Positions 15,509 to 23,666 are shown, counted from the first letter of the stretch. The stretch is DNA of 29,245 nucleotides from CAYSPT01 sp964432985 (GCA_964432985.1 CAYSPT010000063.1:1-29245), one strand, 5' to 3'. The notes: generated by a model not told the origin, from the letters alone. Made by a program: numbers and translations.

Positions 15509-16637
15509 CCGCGGCCTCCTGAACGCTCACCTTCTTGACCAGGCAGCCGTTTCGGTAAAGCCCGGCCTGGTCCCGGTTGAACCCGGCCAGGGCGATATCG
15601 GCTTCCCGGGCTTCACCCGGGCCGTTGACGGCGCATCCCATGATAGCGACCTTCACCTTCAAACGGGAATGCAGCAACAGTTTTTCCACCTGGTCGCATA
15701 GATCCATTACATCTATACAAACTCTTGCACAAGTAGGACATGATATCACAATCGGGCCCGCCTCAGCCAGCCCCAGGCACCGCAGCAGTTCCCGTCCAAC
15801 CCTGACTTCTTCCTCCGACGGAGCCGAAAGCGACACCCTCACGGTGTCACCGATTCCTTCATAAAGCAGTATCCCCAGGCCGGCGGCGGAGCGGATGGTG
15901 CCCGAAAGAAGGCTCCCGGCTTCAGTTATCCCCAGGTGCTGCGGCACGTCGAAACGGTCCGCGAACAGACGGCAGCCGGCTACCGTGGTCAACACATCGC
16001 TGGTTTTTAGCGAGATGATGACGTCGTTGAAATCCATTTCGTCGAGCCACGCCAGGTACCGCTCCGCTGCGGCCACCATGGCTTCGGGAGTGACACCCCC
16101 GTGCGCCTGACGGAGGTCGGTGGGAAGCGACCCGGCGTTCACCCCGATTCGGATGGCCACACCGTGCCGCTGCGCCTTCTCCGCCACCTCTTCGAGCCGG
16201 TCGCGCCCCCCCAGGTTGCCCGGATTCACCCGCACCTTCGCGGCCCCTTCGTCCATAGCCGCCAGCGCCAGCTTGTAATCGAAATGTATGTCCGCCACCA
16301 GCGGTACGGACACCTGCGCGGCAATCCGGCCGAACGACCGGACCGAGTCAGTGTCGGGAACCCCCAGCCTGACTATATCGCACCCGGCGTCAACGAGCTG
16401 CTTGACCTGCGTAAGCGTGGCCGCCGTGTCGGTGGTGGCGGTCTTGGTCATGGACTGCACCGACACCGGGGCTCCTCCTCCCACGGGCACGCTGCCCACC
16501 ATGACGCGGCGCGTCTTTCGACGCCGGGGAAGGCAGCAGCTGTTGCCGTCGCGGTTGCCGCTGTCGCCGCAATTGCTGCGGTCGATGCTTCCTTCATTGA
16601 TGTCGTTTCCGGGATTAATGCGGTCTAGATCCGCCAT
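15453..16637 (-). CDS. ispG: (E)-4-hydroxy-3-methylbut-2-enyl-diphosphate synthase
   Basis: IspG (GcpE) converts MEcPP to HMBPP in the non-mevalonate isoprenoid pathway, using a [4Fe-4S] cluster in the cytoplasm. The product has 394 residues. TIM-barrel motifs include VPLVADIHFDYKLAL (111-125), RVNPGN (136-141), IRIGVNAGSL (162-171) and LGITEAG (235-241). The cluster ligands are C300 and C303 (SCPTC), C335 (MGCAVNGPGEA) and E342. The enzyme is complete. It is unusual in carrying about 35 extra low-complexity residues before RRRKTRRVMVGSVPV, with cysteines at 23, 34 and 35. GAGGAG eight bases before the ATG supports this start. It overlaps the upstream gene by 13 bases and the cyclase by 56. 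No other pathway gene is in the window. Confidence 0.96.
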   Translation of the reverse strand: MADLDRINPGNDINEGSIDRSNCGDSGNRDGNSCCLPRRRKTRRVMVGSVPVGGGAPVSVQSMTKTATTDTAATLTQVKQLVDAGCDIVRLGVPDTDSVRSFGRIAAQVSVPLVADIHFDYKLALAAMDEGAAKVRVNPGNLGGRDRLEEVAEKAQRHGVAIRIGVNAGSLPTDLRQAHGGVTPEAMVAAAERYLAWLDEMDFNDVIISLKTSDVLTTVAGCRLFADRFDVPQHLGITEAGSLLSGTIRSAAGLGILLYEGIGDTVRVSLSAPSEEEVRVGRELLRCLGLAEAGPIVISCPTCARVCIDVMDLCDQVEKLLLHSRLKVKVAIMGCAVNGPGEAREADIALAGFNRDQAGLYRNGCLVKKVSVQEAAGELLAEIERLAGTTSRRQ

Positions 16638-17722
16638 GATTCGAGCTCCTCATCATCCGGACCTCCGGGTCCGATGGTAAACGACTCCTTCAGCACCGTC
16701 TCGCTCGACCTGTCTACGCTATCTACCCTGTCTACACCATCCAACCTGTCTACGCTATTCTTTGCGCTGCCGGAAAAAACTTTCACCTCGAGGTTTACCG
16801 GGCGCGGTTTGGTATATCTGGCCACCAGCGCCACCACCGTGGCCAGGTCGGGTTCCCGGGATGACGCCACCGCCAGATCAGGATCTTCTGGTGAAGCCAG
16901 TACCAGGGCCGAGGGACCGGGGACGGACACCGGTTCAACCAGGACCTCGCCGGGCTTCCTGAACTCGTCCAGGAACAGGTTTTCCTGGTAATTCCGGCCG
17001 ATCACCACCTTGACACCCCCCGGCAGGCGGAAATGGCGGCCCACCTTGAGGATCTCCACATCGCGGGAGATCTCGACTTCTCCGTTCGACACCGCTTCTT
17101 TGAGCCTGGCGCAGAACAACGCTTCAGTGAGCAGGCACCCTCCGGCCGGACTGGGATAGTCGGTCAGGCCGAACTCCTCGGCCATGGCCATCTGCGGTTT
17201 GCGGGAACGGCCCGAGATGGCTCCCAGCTGTTCACGATCGACCAATCCCCCCCGCTCCGGCGCCGTCACCGGGAGCAGCTTTGCCGAAAGAGGACGCAGC
17301 ACCCGGTCTTCAATACCCGACTCCCTGGCCACCTGCACCATGATGTTTCTCCGCTGTGACATGGGCCGCTCCCCGACTACCTCGCCGGTGACGACAAAAT
17401 CAGCCTTACCGGTATCGAGATACCGTTTTGCCTGCTGCATACACAGGATACGGCAGTCGATACAGGGATTCATGTTCTTACCATGCCCGTGCCGGGGGGC
17501 CATCACCGCCTGGATGAGCGCTGGTCCGATATCCTCTTCCACGTACTTCACTCCCAGATTCGCCGCGTACTGGCGCACTTTTTCCGTGGTGAGCCCCCGG
17601 CGGGGGTGGAAGGGGTGAACGGCGTGAAGCGCGGTGACATGAATCCCCTGCTTCTGCATCATGAGGATGGCGAGCTGGCTGTCCAGTCCGCCCGAGAAGA
17701 GCCCTACCGCTACTGTTGGCAC
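16625..17722 (-). CDS. PP-loop ATPase related to tRNA thiolation enzymes
   Basis: The product has 365 residues from a GTG at 17722. The N-terminus carries the ATP-pyrophosphatase PP-loop SGGLDS at 10-15, directly after a hydrophobic strand. PCIDCRILC follows later, a Cys cluster as seen in MnmA/TtuA/ThiI relatives, with TGEVVGERPMSQ and PLSAKLLPVT. The C-terminal part (GRNYQENLFLDEF, then RPVNLEVKV) resembles an RNA-binding extension. Known: such enzymes adenylate tRNA or a cofactor for sulfur insertion. The exact nucleoside is not readable. The open frame extends to 17998, but that part is a shadow of the TPR gene. The GTG start overlaps the TPR stop by 13 bases. The tail holds repeated VDR units (see the repeat at 16706-16755). 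Confidence 0.82.
   Translation of the reverse strand: MPTVAVGLFSGGLDSQLAILMMQKQGIHVTALHAVHPFHPRRGLTTEKVRQYAANLGVKYVEEDIGPALIQAVMAPRHGHGKNMNPCIDCRILCMQQAKRYLDTGKADFVVTGEVVGERPMSQRRNIMVQVARESGIEDRVLRPLSAKLLPVTAPERGGLVDREQLGAISGRSRKPQMAMAEEFGLTDYPSPAGGCLLTEALFCARLKEAVSNGEVEISRDVEILKVGRHFRLPGGVKVVIGRNYQENLFLDEFRKPGEVLVEPVSVPGPSALVLASPEDPDLAVASSREPDLATVVALVARYTKPRPVNLEVKVFSGSAKNSVDRLDGVDRVDSVDRSSETVLKESFTIGPGGPDDEELESWRI
16706..16755 (-). repeat. Short degenerate repeats coding VDR units
   Basis: On the minus strand GTAGACAGG occurs three times with GTAGATAGC between copies, encoding VDRLDGVDRVDSVDRS near the C-terminus of the PP-loop protein. The segment looks like a slippage expansion. The neighbouring ispG N-terminal extension (16520-16637) is also low in complexity, rich in Asn, Asp, Gly and Ser. 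Confidence 0.6.
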
Positions 17723-20292
17723 CTGGCCTCGACCCCCCGGAGAAGATCCTTCGTGTGTCTGGCCAGACTGCTGTCCTTCGGTACCAGCTCCAGGGTCTTC
17801 TGCCACTCCCGAAGCGCCAGTTCCGGTTCGTCCTTGTCCTCGTAGGCAAAGCCGAGGTTGTAATGGGCGTAGGGATCGTTCGGATTGATGGATATGACTT
17901 TTTTCCAGATGGTGACGGCCTCTTCCAGCTGGTTCTTCTCGTAGTAGGCCATCCCCAGGTTGTACAGGACATACTCGTCGTTGGGGTTGATGATGCAAGC
18001 TTTCTGGAAGGACTTGATGGCCTCGTCGAGCCGGCCCATCTCGTAGAAGACGATTCCCAGATTGCAGTAAGCGTAGACATCTTCGCGGTTGATTTCAAGC
18101 GCCTGGGTGAAGCTTGTTACCGCTTCTTCGAACCTCCCCAGGAACTTGTAGACGATTCCCAGGCTGTAGTGGCTGAACTCGTCCATAGGGTTGATCTCTA
18201 CTGATTTTTGCAGCCAGCTCAAGGCTTCCCCGTACGATCCGCGCCCCCGCAACAGGCATCCCAGGTTATAGCACGCCAGCGCATGGTGGGGATTCAACTC
18301 CAGCGCCTGCCGGGCGAACTGCTCCGCCTTCTCGGTGTTACCCAGGTAACGCTCCACCACGCTCAGGTTGTAAAAGGCTTCCGCGTTGGTGCCGTGGGAC
18401 ATCTGGGCTGCTTTCTGCAGCCAGGACATGGCTCCCTGGTAAGCACAGCGGTTCTTCAACGACATTCCCAACCCCAGGTACCCGCTGACCTCTTCCGGGT
18501 AGAGATCGATAAGTTTACGATACACCGCTTCCGCCTCTTCCAGCAGGCCCCGGTTGCGGTATTCCAACCCGATGACCTCCAGAAGACCCTTGCGGTCCGG
18601 GTCAAGAACCTGTGCCTTCTGCCAGGCCTCCAGCGCTTCGGTGGAACGGCCCTTGTCCTTGTAGACATGCCCCAGATCTATGAGAGCGTCAAGGTAATCG
18701 GGCTTCAGCGCGATGGCTTTCTCCAACTCCACTGTGGCTGAGTCCACCAGGCCCCGGTTGCGGTAGGCTCGGGCCAGCTGGTAGTGGGCCACCGCGTCCC
18801 CTGGAGTGCGCTGGCACGCTTTGCGCCACCTGGTGATGGTCTCGTCGTGGATCCCCTTCTTGCGGAAAATGACCTCGAGGAAATACCGGGCGTACTTGTC
18901 ATCCGGCTTGATTTCCAGCACCTTTTCATACTCGACGATGGCCCGGTCGTAGCGCCCCTTGTTCTTGTAGAGGCAGGCCAGATTATACCGGGCTTCAGCG
19001 TTCCGGGGATCGGCCTGGATCGCCCGTTTCAGTTTCTGTATCTCGGCGTCGATCACGCCCTTTTCGATGGGCTTGAACTCCACCTTGCGGCCCTGCCCGC
19101 CGATTTCCAGCGATTCGGCCTGGCGCCAGGCGGAGACGGCCTCTTCGTACATACCCTTGGCGTCGTAAACCTCTCCCAGCCGGTGGTAGGCATCGATGTG
19201 GTAGGGTTCCAGGGACACCACCCGTTTGAGCTCTCTGAGGGCATCTTCCAGGCGCCCCTTGTCCTGGTAGCATTTACCCAGCACGTAGTGCATGTCCGGG
19301 ACTCCCTGGTCGATGGCGATGGCTTTCCGCAGCTCCTTGATGGACTGGTCATAATTTTTCTGCTTGCGGTAGATCTGGCCCAGGTAAAAGTGGATACGGG
19401 GATGCTCGGGATTCAGGTCAACTGTCTTTTTAAACTCCTCCAGGGCCGCCTCGATCATGTTCTTCTGGTAATAGGCCGCGCCCAGGTAACAGTGGGCCTG
19501 GGGATCGTCCGGGCTCACCGATATGGCGATGTCGAGTTGGTGGACGGCCTCGTCGTACTCGCCCTGGTGCAGGTGGATGATTCCCAGGTTGATGCGGGCG
19601 TAGATGAAATCCTCCCTGAGTTTGACCGCTTCCTGCAGTACCTCCCGGGCTTCATCGAACTGGTGCAGCGAAATCAGGGTCAGCGCCAGGCGGTTGCGGG
19701 CATAGACGTCGTCCGGGTTGAGAATCACCACTTTACGGAACTGGTTGGCGGCTTTGTCCAGCATGTCCCGGCGGTGGTAGAGGATACCCAGGTTGTAGTG
19801 AGCGTAGGCATAATCCGGATGACTCCGGGCCGCTTCCTCGAACTCCCTGACCGCTTCTTCCCAGTACCCCTGCTCCATGAACAGCATTCCCAGTGAGGTG
19901 CGGGCAAACACGTTGGCAGGATTCAGCTGCAATGTTTTTCTGAAGCACCTGGTGGCCTCGTCGAGCATTCCCCGCGTGCGGTACACCGCTCCCAGGTTGG
20001 CATAAGCGTAAGAGTAATCCTCTTTCAGGGACACAGCCCGCTGGAAAGCGAAGGCGGCTTCCTCGGGCATACCCTTGCGCAGGTAGGCCAGCCCCAGGAA
20101 ATTGTGCGCATAGGGGTCCCGGGGATCGAGATCAACTACCCGGTGAAAAGCGTAAATGGCCTCATCGAGCATACCCTTCATCTGGTAGGCGCGGGCAAGG
20201 TTGTAATAGGCAGTGGTGTCTGCCGGGGACAGCTTGATCATGTCGAGACTGTCCTGGATTATCTTGTCGTAATCGATGGCCTCTCGTGTCAT
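17710..20292 (-). CDS. Tetratricopeptide-repeat protein, about 23 TPRs
   Basis: The product has 860 residues made almost wholly of 34-residue TPR units with the usual signature (YxxLGxxYxxKGxxxEAxxxxxxxxxxxP). I count 23 full units plus a partial last one. Only one break occurs, at about residues 385-420, where a charged linker splits the array into 11 and 12 units. There is no signal peptide, membrane segment or catalytic domain. TPR superhelices bind partner proteins, and this one would be a large cytoplasmic scaffold. It is the first gene of the seven-gene overlapping run, so its promoter (20332-20361) probably serves all. The Shine-Dalgarno is weak. Which partner it binds cannot be seen, but the cyclase, ABC ATPase and PP-loop enzyme are co-transcribed candidates. 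Confidence 0.93.
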   Translation of the reverse strand: MTREAIDYDKIIQDSLDMIKLSPADTTAYYNLARAYQMKGMLDEAIYAFHRVVDLDPRDPYAHNFLGLAYLRKGMPEEAAFAFQRAVSLKEDYSYAYANLGAVYRTRGMLDEATRCFRKTLQLNPANVFARTSLGMLFMEQGYWEEAVREFEEAARSHPDYAYAHYNLGILYHRRDMLDKAANQFRKVVILNPDDVYARNRLALTLISLHQFDEAREVLQEAVKLREDFIYARINLGIIHLHQGEYDEAVHQLDIAISVSPDDPQAHCYLGAAYYQKNMIEAALEEFKKTVDLNPEHPRIHFYLGQIYRKQKNYDQSIKELRKAIAIDQGVPDMHYVLGKCYQDKGRLEDALRELKRVVSLEPYHIDAYHRLGEVYDAKGMYEEAVSAWRQAESLEIGGQGRKVEFKPIEKGVIDAEIQKLKRAIQADPRNAEARYNLACLYKNKGRYDRAIVEYEKVLEIKPDDKYARYFLEVIFRKKGIHDETITRWRKACQRTPGDAVAHYQLARAYRNRGLVDSATVELEKAIALKPDYLDALIDLGHVYKDKGRSTEALEAWQKAQVLDPDRKGLLEVIGLEYRNRGLLEEAEAVYRKLIDLYPEEVSGYLGLGMSLKNRCAYQGAMSWLQKAAQMSHGTNAEAFYNLSVVERYLGNTEKAEQFARQALELNPHHALACYNLGCLLRGRGSYGEALSWLQKSVEINPMDEFSHYSLGIVYKFLGRFEEAVTSFTQALEINREDVYAYCNLGIVFYEMGRLDEAIKSFQKACIINPNDEYVLYNLGMAYYEKNQLEEAVTIWKKVISINPNDPYAHYNLGFAYEDKDEPELALREWQKTLELVPKDSSLARHTKDLLRGVEARCQQ

Positions 20293-20331
20293 GGCGACTG
20301 CGGTTCACTGCCTTTCGGAAACGTGTCCCCA

Positions 20332-20361
20332 ATTGTATCGCAGGGACTTTCGTGAAGTCAA
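20332..20361 (-). promoter_or_regulatory. Promoter of the seven-gene TPR-to-phnE operon
   Basis: On the minus strand TTGACT (20356-20361) and TACAAT (20332-20337) are spaced by 18 bases, each one mismatch from consensus. Predicted transcription starts about 33 bases before the TPR start codon. It is divergent from the toxin-antitoxin promoter 80 bases to the right. Confidence 0.55.
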
Positions 20362-20423
20362 CATTTCTATTAGTATAAAACATCTATGTTTCTCTAGTAG
20401 TTACTCTGTTCGCCGTCATTACA

Positions 20424-20469
20424 AATTGTGTACACAATTGTTGACACACTATAAATTGCATTGTAGACT
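20424..20469 (+). promoter_or_regulatory. Promoter and palindromic operator of the toxin-antitoxin cassette
   Basis: A perfect TTGACA (20441-20446) and TAGACT (20464-20469) are 17 bases apart. A 16-bp perfect palindrome AATTGTGTACACAATT (20424-20439) abuts the -35. GGAGGG at 20478-20483 then precedes the antitoxin ATG at 20490, so the leader is very short. A TGTACA-centred operator suits autorepression by a Phd-type antitoxin. Confidence 0.65.
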
Positions 20470-20489
20470 TGTAATGTGGAGGGAAAACT

Positions 20490-20750
20490 ATGAAATTCGC
20501 GTCCGTTCGTGAGTTCAGGTCTCTGGGATGCAAATTGATGAAGGAAGCTGAACCAATTCTGGTAACCCGGTACGGTAAACCTGCCGGGGTGTTTCTGCCA
20601 CTGGAAAATGTTGACCTTTTATCTACGGAGCTTCGCCGGGAGATAGCCGGCAAGATTGGCGATGCAATCGCGTCATACCTGGACAACCGGGGTGTGTCGG
20701 AAGAGGAAATTCTGAGTGATTTTAAAGAATTTAAGAAACGTCGCCGCTGA
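20490..20750 (+). CDS. Phd/YefM-family antitoxin
   Basis: The product has 86 residues. The N-terminal half, MKFASVREFRSLGCKLMKEA then EPILVTRYGKPAGVFLPL, is the classic Phd/YefM DNA-binding fold, which dimerises on its own operator. The C-terminal half is a charged helix that would wrap the toxin (LRREIAGKIGDAIASYL, EEEILSDFKEFKKRRR). An ideal GGAGGG ribosome-binding site and a strong promoter with operator precede it. The gene overlaps the PIN toxin by 35 bases, so the two are translated together. The direction is opposite to both flanking operons, which suggests the cassette arrived as a unit. Confidence 0.88.
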   Translation: MKFASVREFRSLGCKLMKEAEPILVTRYGKPAGVFLPLENVDLLSTELRREIAGKIGDAIASYLDNRGVSEEEILSDFKEFKKRRR

Positions 20751-21135
20751 CAGCAACGTTATCCTCTCGGCGGTTATCGGAAAATCTGCCCTACGGATAT
20801 TCAGTGAGACAAGCCTGCATGTGGTAACAACCACGCATACCATTGGTGAAGTAAGAGAGTATTTACCGGTACTGTCAGAAAAATACGGCGTGCCCGTGGA
20901 TGTTTCATCCACGCAAATGCTGCTGCTTCCCCTTGATGTAAGGCCGGAAGAGGAATACGGCTATCGTCTATCGCGGGCCCGCGAGTATCTGGCCGGCCGG
21001 GACAAGGACGATATCCATCTGGCAGCCCTGGCTCTCCAGCTGGAGATTCCAATCTGGTCCAACGATAAGGATCTTCAGATCTTACCTCTTGACGTCTACC
21101 CGACAGCCGTTCTTCTCAAGATGTTTGGATTTTGA
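20716..21135 (+). CDS. PIN-domain toxin (putative ribonuclease)
   Basis: The product has 139 residues. PIN-fold acidic residues are in place: D12 (ADSNVILSAV), E45 (TIGEVREYL), D99 (KDDIHLAALAL) and D117 (WSNDKDL), forming the usual metal site of an RNase toxin. The start is a GTG at 20716 with GAGGA eight bases upstream, inside the antitoxin gene. No later start codon precedes the first catalytic Asp. Known: VapC-like PIN toxins cut tRNA or rRNA and are held inactive by the cognate antitoxin. The target here is unknown. The 3' end overlaps the convergent symporter gene by 20 bases, so the last codons of both genes constrain each other. Confidence 0.88.
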   Translation: MILKNLRNVAADSNVILSAVIGKSALRIFSETSLHVVTTTHTIGEVREYLPVLSEKYGVPVDVSSTQMLLLPLDVRPEEEYGYRLSRAREYLAGRDKDDIHLAALALQLEIPIWSNDKDLQILPLDVYPTAVLLKMFGF

Positions 21136-22570
21136 CGTTATCCTTACCGCGTTGCAATAAACTGGCCACCGGGACGATGACCAGCGACGCGATCATGCCG
21201 ATGGTACCGGCTTCCGGAGACGACGAGCAGCCGGAAAAATACAGGACCAGGCACAGCAGCAAACCGGTCACCGAAGCGCAGACGGCCCCGGTCTTGTTCG
21301 CCTTCGTGCTGACCAGCCCCCAGATAAACGGGCCCAGGAATACTGATCCGATGGCCCCCCAGGAGATCCCAAGGATGGACACGATGGTGGCCGGTTTGAA
21401 GTAGGCCAGGACCACGGACAGCAGGACGAAAAAGGCGCTGAAAACCCTCATGAGCAGGGTCAGCCGCTTGTCTGAAACATCCTTATTGATAAATCCCGCG
21501 TAGATGTCCTTGGCCACGGAAGAGCTGGATATCAGCACCAGCGCCGCCAGGGTGGACATGGACGCCGACAGGATCAGCAGCAGAATCAGAACCGACAGCG
21601 ACCCGGGGATCACGTTGGAAAGCAGCTCGGGCATCAGGGCGTCGAAGACCGGTTTGCCGCCGCTGAAGGCGCCGGGAGTGAGATCGGGGCTGAGAAAAAT
21701 TCTGCTGGTGGCCCCGGTGAAATAAGCCACGCCGCAGACGAGGAGGGCGAAAAATGTAGAGGCGACCATGCCGATTTGGATCGATCTGCGGTCTTTGATG
21801 GCGTAGAACTTCTGCACCAGCTGCGGCATGGCAAACGGCGCCACACTGGTCAGAAACACCAGGCAAAACAGCGGCCAGGCGCCGGGTGGCCCGACGAAGC
21901 CGGTAAGTTTGGGATTGATTACCTTCAGGTTGGCGGTGATGGAGGTCAGTCCCCCTCCCTTGCCGATGGTGCTCACCAGCAGGATCACCACTCCCACGAT
22001 CATGATGATTCCGAAGACCACATCGATCATGGTCATCGATTTGTACCCGCCCAGCACCAGGTATACGGCGGTGAACAGCCCCATGAAGACCAGGGCCAGC
22101 GTGTAGTCGACGTTGAAATTGGATTTGAACAGGTAGGATAGGCCCATGAAAACCGCGGCGGAGTACGGCACGAAGAAAACAAAGATGCAAATGGAGGAAA
22201 ACAGCTTAAGGAAAGGGCTTTCGTAGCGCTTTTCGAAGAAATCGGCCATGGTGCTGGCTTTGTACTCGAGGGACATTTTCTTGATCCGGTACCCCAGCAG
22301 GGCCCAGACTCCCAGGACGCCGATAAGGGCGTTGCAGACAGCTATCCAGAGGCCCGAATAGCCGAAGTTCCACCCGATCTTGCCGGCGAACCCGATGAAC
22401 AGTACAGCGGAAAAATAGGCGGTGCCGTAGGTAAAAGCGGTCATCCAGGGACCGATAGCGCCCCCGCCCAGGAAAAAGTCCGAAAAAGACCGGGTCTTTT
22501 TCATCCCCAGTATCCCCACCACGATGATCATCAGCCCGTACAGTGAAATAACGATTGTCTTGAGCAGCAC
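21116..22570 (-). CDS. Sodium:solute symporter (SSF family)
   Basis: This inner-membrane transporter has 484 residues and about 13 helices. SSF marks include SFSDFFLGGGAIGPWMTAFTYG near the N-terminus (residues 28-49), AxLFIGFAGKIGWNFGYSG, and the sodium-site helix SASMSTLAALVLISSSSVAKDIY. It belongs with PutP/PanF-like sodium symporters. The substrate (proline, pantothenate, carboxylate or sugar) cannot be decided by eye. The start is a GTG at 22570 with GGATG seven bases upstream. A nearby ATG is in another frame. The gene seems monocistronic, with 232 bases between it and the upstream lipoprotein gene. Its end overlaps the toxin gene by 20 bases. No truncation is seen. Confidence 0.92.
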   Translation of the reverse strand: MLLKTIVISLYGLMIIVVGILGMKKTRSFSDFFLGGGAIGPWMTAFTYGTAYFSAVLFIGFAGKIGWNFGYSGLWIAVCNALIGVLGVWALLGYRIKKMSLEYKASTMADFFEKRYESPFLKLFSSICIFVFFVPYSAAVFMGLSYLFKSNFNVDYTLALVFMGLFTAVYLVLGGYKSMTMIDVVFGIIMIVGVVILLVSTIGKGGGLTSITANLKVINPKLTGFVGPPGAWPLFCLVFLTSVAPFAMPQLVQKFYAIKDRRSIQIGMVASTFFALLVCGVAYFTGATSRIFLSPDLTPGAFSGGKPVFDALMPELLSNVIPGSLSVLILLLILSASMSTLAALVLISSSSVAKDIYAGFINKDVSDKRLTLLMRVFSAFFVLLSVVLAYFKPATIVSILGISWGAIGSVFLGPFIWGLVSTKANKTGAVCASVTGLLLCLVLYFSGCSSSPEAGTIGMIASLVIVPVASLLQRGKDNVKIQTS

Positions 22571-22673
22571 GTGTTTTCATCCTTTCCGGCCCGCAGAATG
22601 TTGCTTGAGAAATCGGCGCCCTTACCATCACACGCCAGCCAAGGGAAACTAGAGAACACCATACCAACTCATG

Positions 22674-22712
22674 AAAAAAAAGACAACCGTAGCGTGCTCG
22701 TCAGACGCGTAC
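22674..22712 (-). terminator. Possible terminator of the lipoprotein gene
   Basis: On the minus strand an imperfect stem (GTAcGCGT pairing with ACGCTAC, 22689-22712) is followed eight bases later by a run of eight T (22674-22681). It lies about 90 bases past the stop at 22803. The rest of the 22571-22802 gap holds a 7-bp-arm palindrome at 22726-22741 and no gene that I can support. Confidence 0.35.
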
Positions 22713-22802
22713 ACCGGATTTGGACGCGGCCTTTAGGCCGCCTTTGGGAAAAGCGATTCCACAGCACAAGCTGGAACAGATACCCTGGAAACCTCTATTC
22801 TT

Positions 22803-23477
22803 TTACTGTTTCAGCAGGCGCTCCAGCTGTTTTTCATGCTTGTAGAGCTGAATGACGAAGGCGTTGCGGACATTCGGATCCAGCAGGAAGGCAGAGCACT
22901 CTTCCCGGGCTTTGACGAGCAGATCGTGGGCAGCTTTTTCCCGGCCAATTTTCGCGTTGCGCTCCACCGAGTCGAGCACATACCGGGAAAGGCTCTCACC
23001 TTTTTCTTTGTATGAAAACGGGAGGATCTTAATTAACTCGTAGCCCTCCTTTTCAAACGCCAGTGACTGCTCGTTTGTGCCCAGGCCATAGACGGCGCTT
23101 TTCATGTCCATCAGCATCGATACCTTGCCCGCCGGTTTGGCTTCGGTATCATCCAGGACTGCCCGGCCGAGCTTCATTGCTTCATCGAGGTCGCCCTGCT
23201 TGACCGCGGCCTGAAACGGCGTATCAGGTACCACCGGTTCGACGGGAGCAGGCGGCTCAGGTTCCGGTTCTGCAGGGGTTTCCACCACAGCCAGCTGCAC
23301 GGCTGGTTTATCGGGAACCGGTTCAGCCGGCGCGCTCTGTGTCACCTGCGGCGAAGTTTTCACGGACTCAACCTTCTTCTGGCAGCATCCGCCAACGGCT
23401 AATCCGCCGACAGCAAGCGCCAGGCAGATCACAGCCACTACGACAATTTCTAATTTAATTTCTTGAATTTTCCCCAA
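22803..23477 (-). CDS. Putative lipoprotein with Pro-rich linker
   Basis: The product has 224 residues from a TTG at 23477. AGAGGTG lies six bases before this TTG. A GTG three codons earlier (23486) would use bases of the Shine-Dalgarno itself and is less likely. A hydrophobic signal ends AVGGCC, a plausible lipobox, then a linker rich in Pro, Glu and Val (about 45-90) resembles TonB-like or cell-wall-spanning linkers. The C-terminal domain (about 95-224) is helical and charged (AVKQGDLDEAMKLGRAVLDD), perhaps a TPR-like bundle. No enzyme motif is visible. It should sit in the periplasm, anchored to a membrane. Family not recognised. Upstream lies the 13-bp repeat array at 23541-23605. Confidence 0.7.
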   Translation of the reverse strand: MGKIQEIKLEIVVVAVICLALAVGGLAVGGCCQKKVESVKTSPQVTQSAPAEPVPDKPAVQLAVVETPAEPEPEPPAPVEPVVPDTPFQAAVKQGDLDEAMKLGRAVLDDTEAKPAGKVSMLMDMKSAVYGLGTNEQSLAFEKEGYELIKILPFSYKEKGESLSRYVLDSVERNAKIGREKAAHDLLVKAREECSAFLLDPNVRNAFVIQLYKHEKQLERLLKQ

Positions 23478-23540
23478 TTTAATCACCTCTTTAGTATATT
23501 TTCCCCCAAACTATAGATTTCTATCAATAGATAATATGAT

Positions 23541-23605
23541 CGCGGATAAATAGCGCGGATAAATAGCGCGGATAAATTATGCGGATAAATAGCATAGATA
23601 AATTA
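23541..23605 (-). repeat. Five 13-bp direct repeats resembling DnaA boxes
   Basis: CGCGGATAAATAG repeats without spacers at 23541, 23554, 23567, 23580 and 23593, the outer right copy most diverged. On the minus strand each unit reads TTTATCCGCG, matching the DnaA box TTATCCACA at seven of nine positions in the best copies. The array occupies the gap between dapF and the lipoprotein gene, about 65 bases upstream of the latter. It could be an iteron-like protein-binding site or a slipped-strand minisatellite. Confidence 0.8.
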
Positions 23606-23666
23606 TTGGACAAGAGGACTTTTATCCGGATGATTAAAATTCCTGTGGTCAATGGCAGTTAAACGC

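Noticed and set aside
17723..17998. Open frame extending the PP-loop gene by 92 codons upstream
   Set aside because: It lies wholly within the TPR gene, is Gly/Arg/Gln-rich with no domain, and a GTG with an upstream GAGG sits directly before the PP-loop strand.
18784..19896. Plus-strand frame of 370 codons opposite the TPR gene
   Set aside because: It is the antisense of regular TPR codons, which creates long open frames without a real gene.
22726..22741. Palindrome GCGGCCTTTAGGCCGC as a terminator
   Set aside because: The arms leave almost no loop and no T run follows directly on either strand.
23541..23605. CRISPR array
   Set aside because: The 13-bp units are contiguous with no spacers and no cas gene is present.
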